NCBI GenBank assembly: GCA_023268425.1
Contig: JALRFN010000221.1
Coordinates: 1 to 10,528, forward strand
Direction: 5' to 3'
Source of the DNA: Burkholderiaceae bacterium
Lineage (GTDB): Bacteria > Pseudomonadota > Gammaproteobacteria > Burkholderiales > Burkholderiaceae_C
DNA length: 10,528 bases
The position numbers and the translations under genes were made by a program. Within the stretch, counting starts at the first letter, position 1. The number at the start of each line of letters is the position of its first letter. Positions 1-5,657 of the stretch are shown in pieces. Under the pieces are notes generated by a model. That model saw only the letters and a program-made list of their open reading frames with translations, ran no database searches and was not told the DNA's origin.

Positions 1-404
1 GACCAACGGTCCCAGCGGCCAGCACGCAAATAGGCTTCGGCTTCGGTGATGCGGCGGGCGGTGGCCAGCAGCAGCGCGAAACCAAAGTCGGCCGTGGTCT
101 CCGTCAGCACGTCTGGCGTGTTGGTGCACACCACGCCCCGCGCCCGGCAGGCCTGCACGTCGATGTTGTTGTAGCCCACCGCCATGTTGCACACCGCGCG
201 CAACTGTGGGTTGGCGTCCAACAAGGCTGCATCGATGCGCTCGCTGCCCGTGGTCAAGACGCCCCAACAGCCGGCCAACTGTGCGCGCAGTGCTTCGGGA
301 CTGAAGACCTGGTCGGTCTCATTGGTGAGCAACTCAAAATGCTGCCCCAAACGCGACAAGACCTCATCAAAAATACGCCGAGCGACCAAGACACGGGGCT
401 TCAC
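1..404 (-). CDS. D-2-hydroxyacid dehydrogenase (glyoxylate/hydroxypyruvate reductase type), C-terminus beyond window
   Basis: The first 134 residues of an NAD(P)H-dependent D-2-hydroxyacid dehydrogenase are present; the gene runs off the left edge. Family hallmarks are visible: TTGSERIDAALL (residues 51-62), NMAVGYNNIDV (73-83), the GVVCTNTPDVLTETTAD stretch (90-106) that closes the first catalytic half-domain, and a following helix ending in ARR (116-118). These match the GyaR/GhrB-like glyoxylate or hydroxypyruvate reductase branch, which reduces 2-keto acids to D-2-hydroxy acids in the cytosol. The Rossmann NAD-binding domain and the catalytic Arg/Glu/His are not in the window, so activity cannot be judged. 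I chose the GTG start at 404-402 because TTGGAGG (418-412) lies 7 nt upstream, inside the end of the FKBP gene, and the start is 2 nt past that gene's stop, indicating translational coupling. The exact substrate is unknown. Confidence 0.9.
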   Translation of the reverse strand, partial: MKPRVLVARRIFDEVLSRLGQHFELLTNETDQVFSPEALRAQLAGCWGVLTTGSERIDAALLDANPQLRAVCNMAVGYNNIDVQACRARGVVCTNTPDVLTETTADFGFALLLATARRITEAEAYLRAGRWDRW

Positions 405-406
405 GC

Positions 407-754
407 TCAGACCTCCAACAATTCCACATCGAAATACAAGGTGGCGTTGGGTGGAATCACGCCACCAGCACCGTAGGCCCCATAGCCCAAATGCGGGGGA
501 ATCACCAGCCGACGACGCCCGCCGACCGCCATGCCTTGCACGCCCTCGTCCCAGCCACCAATCACTTGGCCTACGCCCAGCATGAACGCAAAAGGCTCGC
601 CCCGATCGCGACTGGAGTCAAAAGGCTCGCCCACCGGCTCGCCATCCCAAAGCCATCCGGTGTAGTGCACGTGCACCAAGGCCCCCGCTTGTGCCGTGGC
701 ACCCTCGCCCACTTGGACATCTTCCCAACGCAGTCCGCTGTCGTTGCTGTTCAT
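407..754 (-). CDS. FKBP-type peptidyl-prolyl cis-trans isomerase, small single-domain cytoplasmic form
   Basis: A 115-residue protein that is essentially one FKBP domain, which catalyses cis-trans isomerisation of X-Pro bonds during folding. Visible domain signatures are VHYTGWLWDG (residues 29-38), FDSSRDRGEPF (45-55), the core GQVIGGWDEGVQGM (62-75), RLVIPPHLGYG (82-92) and the closing strand GVIPPNATLYFDVELL (98-113). The hydrophobic pocket residues typical of active FKBPs are present: Y31, F45, D46, V64, I65, W68, Y91 and F108. There is no signal peptide, membrane segment or SlyD-type metal-binding tail, so it should act in the cytosol. It is the third gene of the minus-strand run: 9 nt after the nitroreductase stop and 2 nt before the dehydrogenase start. 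The ATG has a modest upstream purine stretch (TGAGG). Its last codons carry the ribosome-binding site of the next gene. The client protein is unknown. Confidence 0.95.
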   Translation of the reverse strand: MNSNDSGLRWEDVQVGEGATAQAGALVHVHYTGWLWDGEPVGEPFDSSRDRGEPFAFMLGVGQVIGGWDEGVQGMAVGGRRRLVIPPHLGYGAYGAGGVIPPNATLYFDVELLEV

Positions 755-763
755 GTGTCTGCC

Positions 764-1483
764 TCAATCCAACCAAGTGGTGAAGTCGGAGACGGCCTCG
801 CGCGGCGTCTCGAGCGTGTTGACTTTGTCGTTTTCGTCGGCATAACCCAAAGCCATGCCGCAGACCAACATTTCATTGTCACCAGCACCCAAAACCGGCA
901 GGATCAGCTTGGAAAAGTGGTTCCACGCGGCCTGCGGGCAAGTGTGCAAGCCCAAGCCTCGGGCGGCCAGCATGAGGTTTTCCAAAAACATGCCGTAGTC
1001 CAACAAAGAGCCGCGTCCCATGATCTTGTCCACCGTGAACATCAAGCCCACGGGCGCGTCGAAAAAGCGGTAATTCTTTTGGTGTTGCGCGTGCATGGCG
1101 TCTTTGTCGCCTTTGCCAATGTCCAGCAAACCGTACAAAGCCCAGCCGTTTTGGCGACGGCGATCGATGAAGGGGCTGACCCACTCGGTGGGGTAATAGT
1201 CGTATTCCTCGCTGAATTGTTTGCCCAAGGACGGATCGGCGCGCATGGCGTCGTGCGCTGCACAGACGTCGTCACACAAGCGCTGTTTGGTCGCGCCTTG
1301 CAGCACATAAACCTTCCAGGGTTGGGTATTGGTTCCTGAAGGAGAACGCGCTGCGGCCTGCAGCAGCTCCTCCAAGGTGTCGCGGGACACGGCGTCGGCC
1401 TTGAAGCCGCGCATGGAGCGCCGGGTGTAAATGGCCGACATCACATCAGTGGCCGGTGCAAACAGTTGATCAGCGAGGTTCAT
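764..1483 (-). CDS. Nitroreductase-family FMN-dependent oxidoreductase
   Basis: A 239-residue protein of the nitroreductase fold: FMN-dependent enzymes, usually dimers, that use NAD(P)H to reduce nitro groups, quinones or similar acceptors. The FMN-binding N-terminal motif is TRRSMRGF (residues 20-27), followed by the phosphate/isoalloxazine segment AARSPSGTNTQPW (44-56). The C-terminal helix and loop LLDYGMFLENLMLAARGLG (160-178) with HTCPQ (180-184) and CGMALGYAD (208-216) are also standard for the family. Length fits the 220-240 residue norm for this subgroup. The start ATG overlaps the stop of the upstream thioesterase gene (ATGA), and GGAG lies 8 nt before it at 1495-1492, so coupling to the thioesterase is likely. 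Physiological substrate cannot be read from sequence; flavin-dependent detoxification is an inference from the family. Confidence 0.93.
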   Translation of the reverse strand: MNLADQLFAPATDVMSAIYTRRSMRGFKADAVSRDTLEELLQAAARSPSGTNTQPWKVYVLQGATKQRLCDDVCAAHDAMRADPSLGKQFSEEYDYYPTEWVSPFIDRRRQNGWALYGLLDIGKGDKDAMHAQHQKNYRFFDAPVGLMFTVDKIMGRGSLLDYGMFLENLMLAARGLGLHTCPQAAWNHFSKLILPVLGAGDNEMLVCGMALGYADENDKVNTLETPREAVSDFTTWLD

Positions 1484-1926
1484 CGCGCAGTCTCCAATAA
1501 GGTTCTCAAGTTCTCAGGCAAGGCCACGGGTTTGCGGCTGGCCTGATCCACATAAACATGAACAAAGTGTGCGCGGGCTGCGCACAAGTCTTCGCCCTCG
1601 GCAAACAGCCCCACTTCGTAGCGCACGCTGGTGCGCCCCATGTGTGCGACGCGCAAGCCCGATTGGACCAATTGCGGAAAGGCCAAAGACGAGAAGTAAT
1701 GGCAGCCGCTGCTGACCACCAAACCCACGGTCTGCCCGCGGTGGATGTCCAACACCCCGCGCTCAATCAACCAGGCGTTGACGGCGGTGTCCAGCCAGCT
1801 GTAGTAAACGACGTTGTTGACGTGACCGTAGGCGTCGTTGTCCATCCAGCGCGTAGGGATGTCGCGAAACACGCGGTAGCTGCTGCGGGTGTCGGGCTGC
1901 ACGCGCTCGGTGGGAGTTTGATTCAT
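1480..1926 (-). CDS. Acyl-CoA thioesterase of the 4-hydroxybenzoyl-CoA thioesterase (4HBT) hotdog family
   Basis: A 148-residue single hotdog-domain protein of the 4HBT/YbgC-like family, which hydrolyses acyl-CoA thioesters to free acid and CoA. The diagnostic active-site segment is RWMDNDAYGHVNNVVYYSW (residues 26-44): the DND aspartates and the GHVNN turn at the start of the central helix are characteristic, and one aspartate should be catalytic. The strand RTSVRYEVGLF (98-108) and the later HFVHVYVD (120-127) complete the fold. It is the first gene of the minus-strand run and ends in a 4-nt overlap with the nitroreductase. There is no convincing Shine-Dalgarno sequence before the ATG; instead a CATAAT hexamer sits 8 nt upstream (1940-1935), compatible with a leaderless or very short leader transcript. 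Chain-length preference cannot be predicted. Confidence 0.9.
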   Translation of the reverse strand: MNQTPTERVQPDTRSSYRVFRDIPTRWMDNDAYGHVNNVVYYSWLDTAVNAWLIERGVLDIHRGQTVGLVVSSGCHYFSSLAFPQLVQSGLRVAHMGRTSVRYEVGLFAEGEDLCAARAHFVHVYVDQASRKPVALPENLRTLLETAR

Positions 1927-1934
1927 GGCCCGAG

Positions 1935-1940
1935 ATTATG
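1935..1940 (-). promoter_or_regulatory. Possible -10 element for the thioesterase-led operon
   Basis: CATAAT matches the TATAAT consensus at five of six bases and lies only 8 nt upstream of the thioesterase ATG. If used, transcription would begin at or within a base or two of the start codon. No clear TTGACA-like -35 box is seen at 16-18 nt, which weakens the call. Confidence 0.3.
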
Positions 1941-1987
1941 AAGCGTGGGGCACACGCGCCCTGTCGACCAAGCGTCGAGGGCACAAA

Positions 1988-2017
1988 CGCCAACTGCGCA
2001 TGGTCTTGGCGGTTTTT
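1988..2017 (+). terminator. Weak terminator-like hairpin with T-tract upstream of the phasin promoter
   Basis: CGCCAA (1988-1993) and TTGGCG (2006-2011) form a 6-bp stem with a 12-nt loop, followed by GTTTTTA. It would act only on plus-strand transcripts, yet no plus-strand gene lies upstream in the window. If real, it may block antisense read-through from the minus-strand operon region into the phasin gene. The stem is short, so it may be chance. Confidence 0.25.
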
Positions 2018-2034
2018 AGGACACCCGCTCTAAA

Positions 2035-2048
2035 TTGCTGCAATGCAA
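2035..2048. promoter_or_regulatory. Operator-like palindrome 1 (candidate PhaR site), upstream of the phasin -35 box
   Basis: TTGCTGCAATGCAA has inverted TTGC/GCAA ends and contains CTGC-AAT-GCAA. This is close to the TGC-rich CTGC-N3-GCAG pattern I recall for PhaR, the PHA-responsive repressor of phasin genes. It lies about 10 nt upstream of the -35 box. A second copy, in opposite orientation, matches at 12 of 14 bases and sits just after the predicted transcription start. Assignment to PhaR is inference. Confidence 0.5.
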
Positions 2049-2058
2049 CAAAAACCAC

Positions 2059-2086
2059 TTGCCAGACTCGGTGAAAACCCTATACT
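2059..2086 (+). promoter_or_regulatory. Sigma-70 promoter of the phasin gene
   Basis: TTGCCA (2059-2064, five of six consensus bases) and TATACT (2081-2086, five of six) are separated by 16 nt. Transcription would start near 2093, leaving a leader of about 70 nt before the phasin start codon. This is the best-looking complete promoter in the window, in keeping with the high expression expected for phasins. Confidence 0.65.
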
Positions 2087-2097
2087 TCGTCCCTATG

Positions 2098-2111
2098 TTG
2101 CAACGCAGCAA
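2098..2111. promoter_or_regulatory. Operator-like palindrome 2 (candidate PhaR site), just downstream of the phasin +1
   Basis: TTGCAACGCAGCAA reads TTGCTGCGTTGCAA on the other strand and differs from palindrome 1 at only two central bases. Its position about 5 nt after the predicted start would let a bound repressor block transcription initiation or early elongation. With palindrome 1 it brackets the promoter; centre-to-centre distance is 63 bp, about six helical turns. Confidence 0.5.
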
Positions 2112-2162
2112 AGCTTCTCAAAGCGCGTTACAACTCTTTTTAACCTTGATTGGAGAATGAAT

Positions 2163-2705
2163 ATGTTGACCGCTGACCAAATCGTTGCCGCCCAAAAAGC
2201 AAACATGGAAACCCTGTTTGGCTTGACCCAAAAAGCCTTCTCTGGCGTGGAAAAGCTGGTGGAATTGAACCTGCAAGCGTCCAAAGCAGCCCTGAGCGAA
2301 AGCGCTGAGCAAGCCCAAGCCCTGTTGTCCGCCAAAGACGCGCAAGAATTGATGGCTTTGCAAGCCGGCATGATGCAGCCCCTGGCCGAAAAAGCCATGG
2401 CTTACAGCCGCCACTTGTACGACATCGCCAACGGCGCTGCTGGCGAGTTCAGCAAAGCCGCTGAAGCCCAAGCTGCTGACGCACAGAAGAAATTCATGGA
2501 CGTCGTGGACAACGCCGCCAAGAACGCTCCCGCCGGCAGCGAAACCGCTGTGGCCATGATGAAAAACGCTGTTGCTGCCGCCAACAACGCCGCTGAGTCG
2601 GTGCAAAAAGTGGTCAAGCAAGCCAGCGAAATGATGGAATCCAACGTCAACACCTTGGCTGCAACGGCCACCAGCGCTGCCAAAACCGCTGCCAAAAAGC
2701 GTTGA
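2163..2705 (+). CDS. Phasin (polyhydroxyalkanoate granule surface protein)
   Basis: A 180-residue alanine-, lysine- and glutamate-rich protein matching the betaproteobacterial phasin family. Phasins coat PHA granules in the cytosol and set granule number and size. The N-terminal block MLTADQIVAAQKANMETLFG followed by KAFSGVEKLVELNLQASK is characteristic, as is the helix around AEKAMAYSRHLYDIA. The rest is predicted to be almost entirely amphipathic helix, ending in a basic tail (AAKTAAKKR). There is no signal peptide or membrane span. I chose the ATG at 2163 because GGAG (2152-2155) is 7 nt upstream; an in-frame ATG at 2157 is only one base from that motif. The gene is monocistronic, with its own promoter, flanking operator-like palindromes and an intrinsic terminator at 2771-2802. 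PHA synthesis genes are not in the window. The family call is strong; the precise PhaP paralogue is unknown. Confidence 0.92.
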   Translation: MLTADQIVAAQKANMETLFGLTQKAFSGVEKLVELNLQASKAALSESAEQAQALLSAKDAQELMALQAGMMQPLAEKAMAYSRHLYDIANGAAGEFSKAAEAQAADAQKKFMDVVDNAAKNAPAGSETAVAMMKNAVAAANNAAESVQKVVKQASEMMESNVNTLAATATSAAKTAAKKR

Positions 2706-2770
2706 TCTGAACCGAATTTTCTGGTTGTCTCCTCGGATCTCGCTCAAGTTCTGACTTGACAGATCCCTTT

Positions 2771-2802
2771 GCCCAGGCCCTCGCGGGACTGGGCATTTTT
2801 TT
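2771..2802 (+). terminator. Rho-independent terminator after the phasin gene
   Basis: GCCCAG (2771-2776) pairs with CTGGGC (2789-2794); inside, CCC (2778-2780) pairs with GGG (2785-2787) around a TCGC loop, with one G-A mismatch between the two stems. Seven T residues follow (2796-2802). This is a textbook intrinsic terminator 66 nt after the phasin stop. It has no T-tract on the other strand, so it should not stop the convergent hydrolase transcript. Confidence 0.9.
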
Positions 2803-2824
2803 GTCTGCGCGAGACCCAAAGGGC

Positions 2825-3703
2825 TCAGGTCGACAAAAACCTCAAGACCTCTTGCGCGACGAGATCGGGCGCTTCGCGCTGCGGAAAGTGCCCAATGCCA
2901 GGCAGCACGCGACGCTCGTAACGGCCACTGAAATGGTGGGCTCGGTTGGCCGAGGTCGCCAGGGTGCTGACGCCATCGGCGTCACCATGCAAGACCAGAG
3001 TCGGCACATGAACCGTTGGCGCGGGCGTTAAGGCCGCGTCGTCTTCGGCATAGGCAGGGTCACCTGGCGCGTGACCCCAACGGTGCTGGTACGAGTGAAA
3101 GGTGATGGGCAACCAGTCGTCGTTGTCCCAAGCCGCTGACGTGGCGGCAAACTCGGCCTCGTCATACCACCCTGGCGGTGCCCAGGTTTGCCACATCTCT
3201 CGCGCAAAAGCCGCACGGTTGGCAGCAACCATGGCCTGCCCCCTTGGCGTGGCCATGAACCAGTGGTACCAATACCGACGTGCCTGCTCCATGCCGATCG
3301 CTTGCGAAGGGTCGTTGGTTCCATAGCCCGTCGACAACATGACCATGTGTGAAACCAAGTCGGGGACAAGCCCCACGGCGTTGGCCACGGCGCGCGCGCC
3401 CCAATCGTGGCCAACCACGACGGGCTGTTTGAGGCCAAGCGCCTCGACCAACTCGATCAAGTCGCGCCCCAAAGCCACCAGTTGCCCGGTGCGCGGCGTC
3501 TGCGCGCGCACAAAAGTGGTAGGAGCAAAACCGCGCAGTGCGGGCACGATGACGCGGTAACCTGCCGCAACCAAGTGCGGCACCACGCCGCGCCAAGTGC
3601 GCGGGCTGTCCGGCCAACCGTGCAGCAAGACGATGACCCGATTGGACTCGGGCTGGTGGTCGTCATAGCCCACGCGCAACACAGAAGTATCTACAAAGGG
3701 CAC
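2825..3703 (-). CDS. Alpha/beta hydrolase with aspartate nucleophile (epoxide hydrolase / dehalogenase-like)
   Basis: A 292-residue alpha/beta-hydrolase. The oxyanion-hole motif is HGWPDS (residues 28-33). The nucleophile elbow is GHDWGA (98-103), with Asp100 at the position where esterases have serine. The likely acid is Asp241 or Asp243 in LHGDADGV, and the base is His272 in GIGHFPQRE. HGxP plus an Asp-Trp elbow is typical of epoxide hydrolases and related haloalkane dehalogenases; tyrosines in the cap region (YWYHWF around 144-149, SYQHRW around 204-209) favour an epoxide hydrolase-type mechanism, but this is an inference. No signal peptide is seen, so it is probably cytosolic. The start is GTG at 3703-3701, supported by GGGAG at 3714-3710 with 6-nt spacing. 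It converges on the phasin gene and stands alone. The natural substrate is unknown. Confidence 0.88.
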   Translation of the reverse strand: MPFVDTSVLRVGYDDHQPESNRVIVLLHGWPDSPRTWRGVVPHLVAAGYRVIVPALRGFAPTTFVRAQTPRTGQLVALGRDLIELVEALGLKQPVVVGHDWGARAVANAVGLVPDLVSHMVMLSTGYGTNDPSQAIGMEQARRYWYHWFMATPRGQAMVAANRAAFAREMWQTWAPPGWYDEAEFAATSAAWDNDDWLPITFHSYQHRWGHAPGDPAYAEDDAALTPAPTVHVPTLVLHGDADGVSTLATSANRAHHFSGRYERRVLPGIGHFPQREAPDLVAQEVLRFLST

Positions 3704-3858
3704 GGCTCACTCCCAGGCAAAGGTGTAGGAGCTCGCACTGTACGCGCCGCGCTCAGCCACAGCCTGACGCCCGGGCGCATCCATACACCCCAAACGGCCT
3801 TGCACTGCCCCCCCTTAGCGCCAAAAGCCTCGACAAAACGGCGGTGCTCATGCTGTAA

Positions 3859-3880
3859 TTGACGTTTACGTAAACGTCAA
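3859..3880. promoter_or_regulatory. Perfect 22-bp palindromic operator upstream of the acyl-CoA dehydrogenase-type SDR gene
   Basis: The half-site TTGACGTTTAC is followed immediately by its exact reverse complement, with no mismatch over 22 bp. It ends 29 nt before the start codon of the SDR gene. Its first six bases (TTGACG) could also serve as a -35 box, with a weak CATTAC -10 at 3882-3887 after 17 nt. ACGT-rich palindromes of this kind resemble sites predicted for LiuR-type (MerR-family) regulators of branched-chain amino acid and fatty-acid catabolism in proteobacteria. That comparison is from memory and was not checked. It might also affect the divergent hydrolase gene about 155 bp away. 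Confidence 0.65.
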
Positions 3881-3909
3881 CCATTACCCACATTCGAACA
3901 GGAGATTTC

Positions 3910-4668
3910 ATGGACATCGCAGGCAAGGTATTCATCGTCACGGGCGGCGCTTCAGGCTTGGGCGAGGGCACGGCACGCATGCTCGCCGGCGAAGGCGCGA
4001 CCGTCGTCATCGCTGACATGCAAGAGGAAAAAGGCCAGGCTGTGGCCCGTGAGATCGGCGGCGCCTTCGTCAAATGCGACGTCAGCAGCGAAGCAGACGG
4101 CCAAGCCGTCGTCGATCAAGCGGTGTCCATGGGCAAATTGATGGGCCTGGTCAACTGCGCGGGCATTGCTCCGGCACAGAAAACCGTCGGCAAGAACGGC
4201 GCACACGACTTGGGCGTTTACACCAAAACCATCATGGTCAACTTGGTGGGCAGCTTCAACATGATCCGCCTGGCCGCCAATGCCATGTGCGCCAACGAGC
4301 CCGAAGCCACGGGCGAGCGTGGCGTGATGATCTCCACCGCCTCGGTGGCGGCCTATGACGGTCAAATCGGCCAAGCCGCCTACGCGGCGTCCAAAGGCGG
4401 CGTGGTGGGTATGACGCTGCCCATTGCCCGCGACCTGTCGCGCAACGGCATCCGCAACATGACCATCGCCCCTGGCATTTTCGGCACGCCCATGTTGTTT
4501 GGCATGCCCCAAGAGGTGCAAGACGCCTTGGCCGCCGGCGTGCCCTTCCCCAGCCGTTTGGGCACGCCGCAGGACTACGCCAAGCTGGTCAAACACATCA
4601 TCGAAAACGACATGTTGAACGGCGAAGTCATCCGCTTGGATGGCGCCATCCGCTTGGCACCGAAATAA
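3910..4668 (+). CDS. Short-chain dehydrogenase, type-2 3-hydroxyacyl-CoA dehydrogenase (HSD17B10-like)
   Basis: A 252-residue short-chain dehydrogenase/reductase (SDR). The cofactor motif is TGGASGLG (residues 11-18); Asp36 at the end of the second strand indicates preference for NAD over NADP. The structural motif NCAGIA (82-87), Asn111, and the catalytic Ser145, Tyr158 and Lys162 (AYAASK at 157-162) are all present. The C-terminal part, PFPSRLGTP (212-220) and LNGEVIRLDGAIRLAP (236-251), closely follows the human HSD17B10 / type-2 3-hydroxyacyl-CoA dehydrogenase pattern, so it probably oxidises 3-hydroxyacyl-CoA or 2-methyl-3-hydroxybutyryl-CoA in fatty-acid or isoleucine breakdown. AGGAG (3900-3904) is 5 nt before the ATG. 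It stands alone on the plus strand behind a perfect palindromic operator, suggesting substrate-responsive control. Exact substrate is inference; the family assignment is firm. Confidence 0.93.
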   Translation: MDIAGKVFIVTGGASGLGEGTARMLAGEGATVVIADMQEEKGQAVAREIGGAFVKCDVSSEADGQAVVDQAVSMGKLMGLVNCAGIAPAQKTVGKNGAHDLGVYTKTIMVNLVGSFNMIRLAANAMCANEPEATGERGVMISTASVAAYDGQIGQAAYAASKGGVVGMTLPIARDLSRNGIRNMTIAPGIFGTPMLFGMPQEVQDALAAGVPFPSRLGTPQDYAKLVKHIIENDMLNGEVIRLDGAIRLAPK

Positions 4669-4681
4669 GTCATCGCGCTTT

Positions 4682-4711
4682 GCCAACTGGGGCGCCCAAG
4701 CCCCGGTTGGC
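4682..4711. terminator. Strong hairpin between two convergent genes, possible bidirectional terminator lacking a T-tract
   Basis: GCCAACTGGGGC (4682-4693) pairs with GCCCCGGTTGGC (4700-4711) over 12 bp with one G-U pair and a 6-nt loop. It lies between the convergent SDR and patatin genes, where a terminator is expected. Neither strand has a T-run after it, so it is not a standard intrinsic terminator; it may protect 3' ends or act with Rho. Confidence 0.45.
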
Positions 4712-4729
4712 CAGTGGCCTGCAGCGCAA

Positions 4730-5647
4730 TCAGCGCACGGCTTGCTTGTCGCGCAACATGGCCTCGATCTGCGGCCAGACTTGGGTGGCGGCTTTTTCGC
4801 CTTCCAAGATCGCCAGCGACCGGTCGCTGAAGTCCGTCGCCGCAATGGCTGCGGTGTGCGGTTCGATCACGACGTCGGCTTGGCTGCGCTGGGCTTTGCT
4901 CAAAGCGTCGCCCATGATGGTGATGCTTTGCAACAAAATTTGCACGGTGCCGTCAACTTTGCTCCAGTGCGGCTTTTGGCCAATGTCCACAGCGATCACC
5001 ACGTCTGCGCCCAAATCACGTGCCGCCAGCACCGGCACGGGCTCGGTCAAGCCACCGTCGACATATTCACGGCCATTGATTTTGACGGGCTGAAACACGC
5101 CCGGCACCGCGCTGGAGGCACGCACCGCTTGGCCTGCGTTGCCTTGCGAAAATAAAACCCGGCGGCCATTGGCCAAATCGGTCGCCACCGCACCAAAGCG
5201 ACGCGGCAAACGCTCCATGGGCAAGTTGCGCAAACTGCTGTTGATGAAGTCTTGCAAGGCCTCACCCTTGAGCACGCCGCGATCGGGCAACACCCAATCC
5301 ACCACCCGCTCCTCGTGCAGCCCCATGGCCACGCGTTGCAGGCTCAGCGCATCCAAGCCCGACGCGTACAAGGCCCCCACCACCGAGCCGGCGCTGGTGC
5401 CGACCACCACATCGACCTTGAGGCCGCGCGCCTCCAAGACCTTGATCACCCCGATGTGGGCGAAACCCCGCGCTGCGCCGCCCCCCAAAGCCAAGCCGAT
5501 TTTCAGTGGTTTCGGTGGCGGGGGCGTGGGCAATGGGGGGGCGCCCCCCTCCCCGCTGGGCGGCGCAACCACCGAGCACGCGCTCAGCCATAAAAAAACC
5601 GCCGTGCTCAGCACACGGCGGCCCCAGACCCGCAGGTTTGAAGTCAT
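4730..5647 (-). CDS. Patatin-like phospholipase, predicted lipoprotein
   Basis: A 305-residue patatin-family acyl hydrolase that should cleave ester bonds of phospholipids or other lipids. The N-terminus has two arginines, a hydrophobic stretch and the lipobox LSAC (residues 21-24), so it is predicted to be lipidated at Cys24 and held in the envelope; Ser25 at +2 does not signal inner-membrane retention. A proline-rich linker (29-48) follows. The catalytic domain shows the oxyanion loop LGGGAARGFAHIG (54-66), the nucleophile elbow GTSAG (Ser85) and the DGG motif (Asp197), giving a complete Ser-Asp dyad. The longer in-frame reading frame extends back to 5746 inside the upstream gene; I chose ATG 5647 because it begins the signal peptide directly and lies 10 nt after the acyl-CoA synthetase stop. 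The ribosome-binding site is weak (GAGAG), suggesting coupling. Native lipid substrate is unknown. Confidence 0.88.
   Translation of the reverse strand: MTSNLRVWGRRVLSTAVFLWLSACSVVAPPSGEGGAPPLPTPPPPKPLKIGLALGGGAARGFAHIGVIKVLEARGLKVDVVVGTSAGSVVGALYASGLDALSLQRVAMGLHEERVVDWVLPDRGVLKGEALQDFINSSLRNLPMERLPRRFGAVATDLANGRRVLFSQGNAGQAVRASSAVPGVFQPVKINGREYVDGGLTEPVPVLAARDLGADVVIAVDIGQKPHWSKVDGTVQILLQSITIMGDALSKAQRSQADVVIEPHTAAIAATDFSDRSLAILEGEKAATQVWPQIEAMLRDKQAVR
5536..5549. repeat. G/C homopolymer palindrome inside the patatin linker
   Basis: GGGGGGCGCCCCCC is a perfect 14-bp palindrome made of a G-run (seven G at 5535-5541) and a C-run. It encodes part of the glycine/proline linker between lipidated cysteine and catalytic domain. 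Such runs are prone to replication slippage and to sequencing error; the frame is intact as given. Confidence 0.6.
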
Positions 5648-5657
5648 TGATCTCTCG

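Noticed and set aside
2043..2162. N-terminal extension of the phasin from the upstream in-frame ATG at 2043
   Set aside because: It would start upstream of the predicted transcription start and inside an operator-like palindrome. The phasin family begins at MLTADQ, which has GGAG at proper spacing.
3952..4845. A 297-codon minus-strand frame antisense to the SDR gene
   Set aside because: The SDR on the plus strand has all catalytic residues and a good ribosome-binding site; the antisense product is His/Ala/Gly-rich without motifs.
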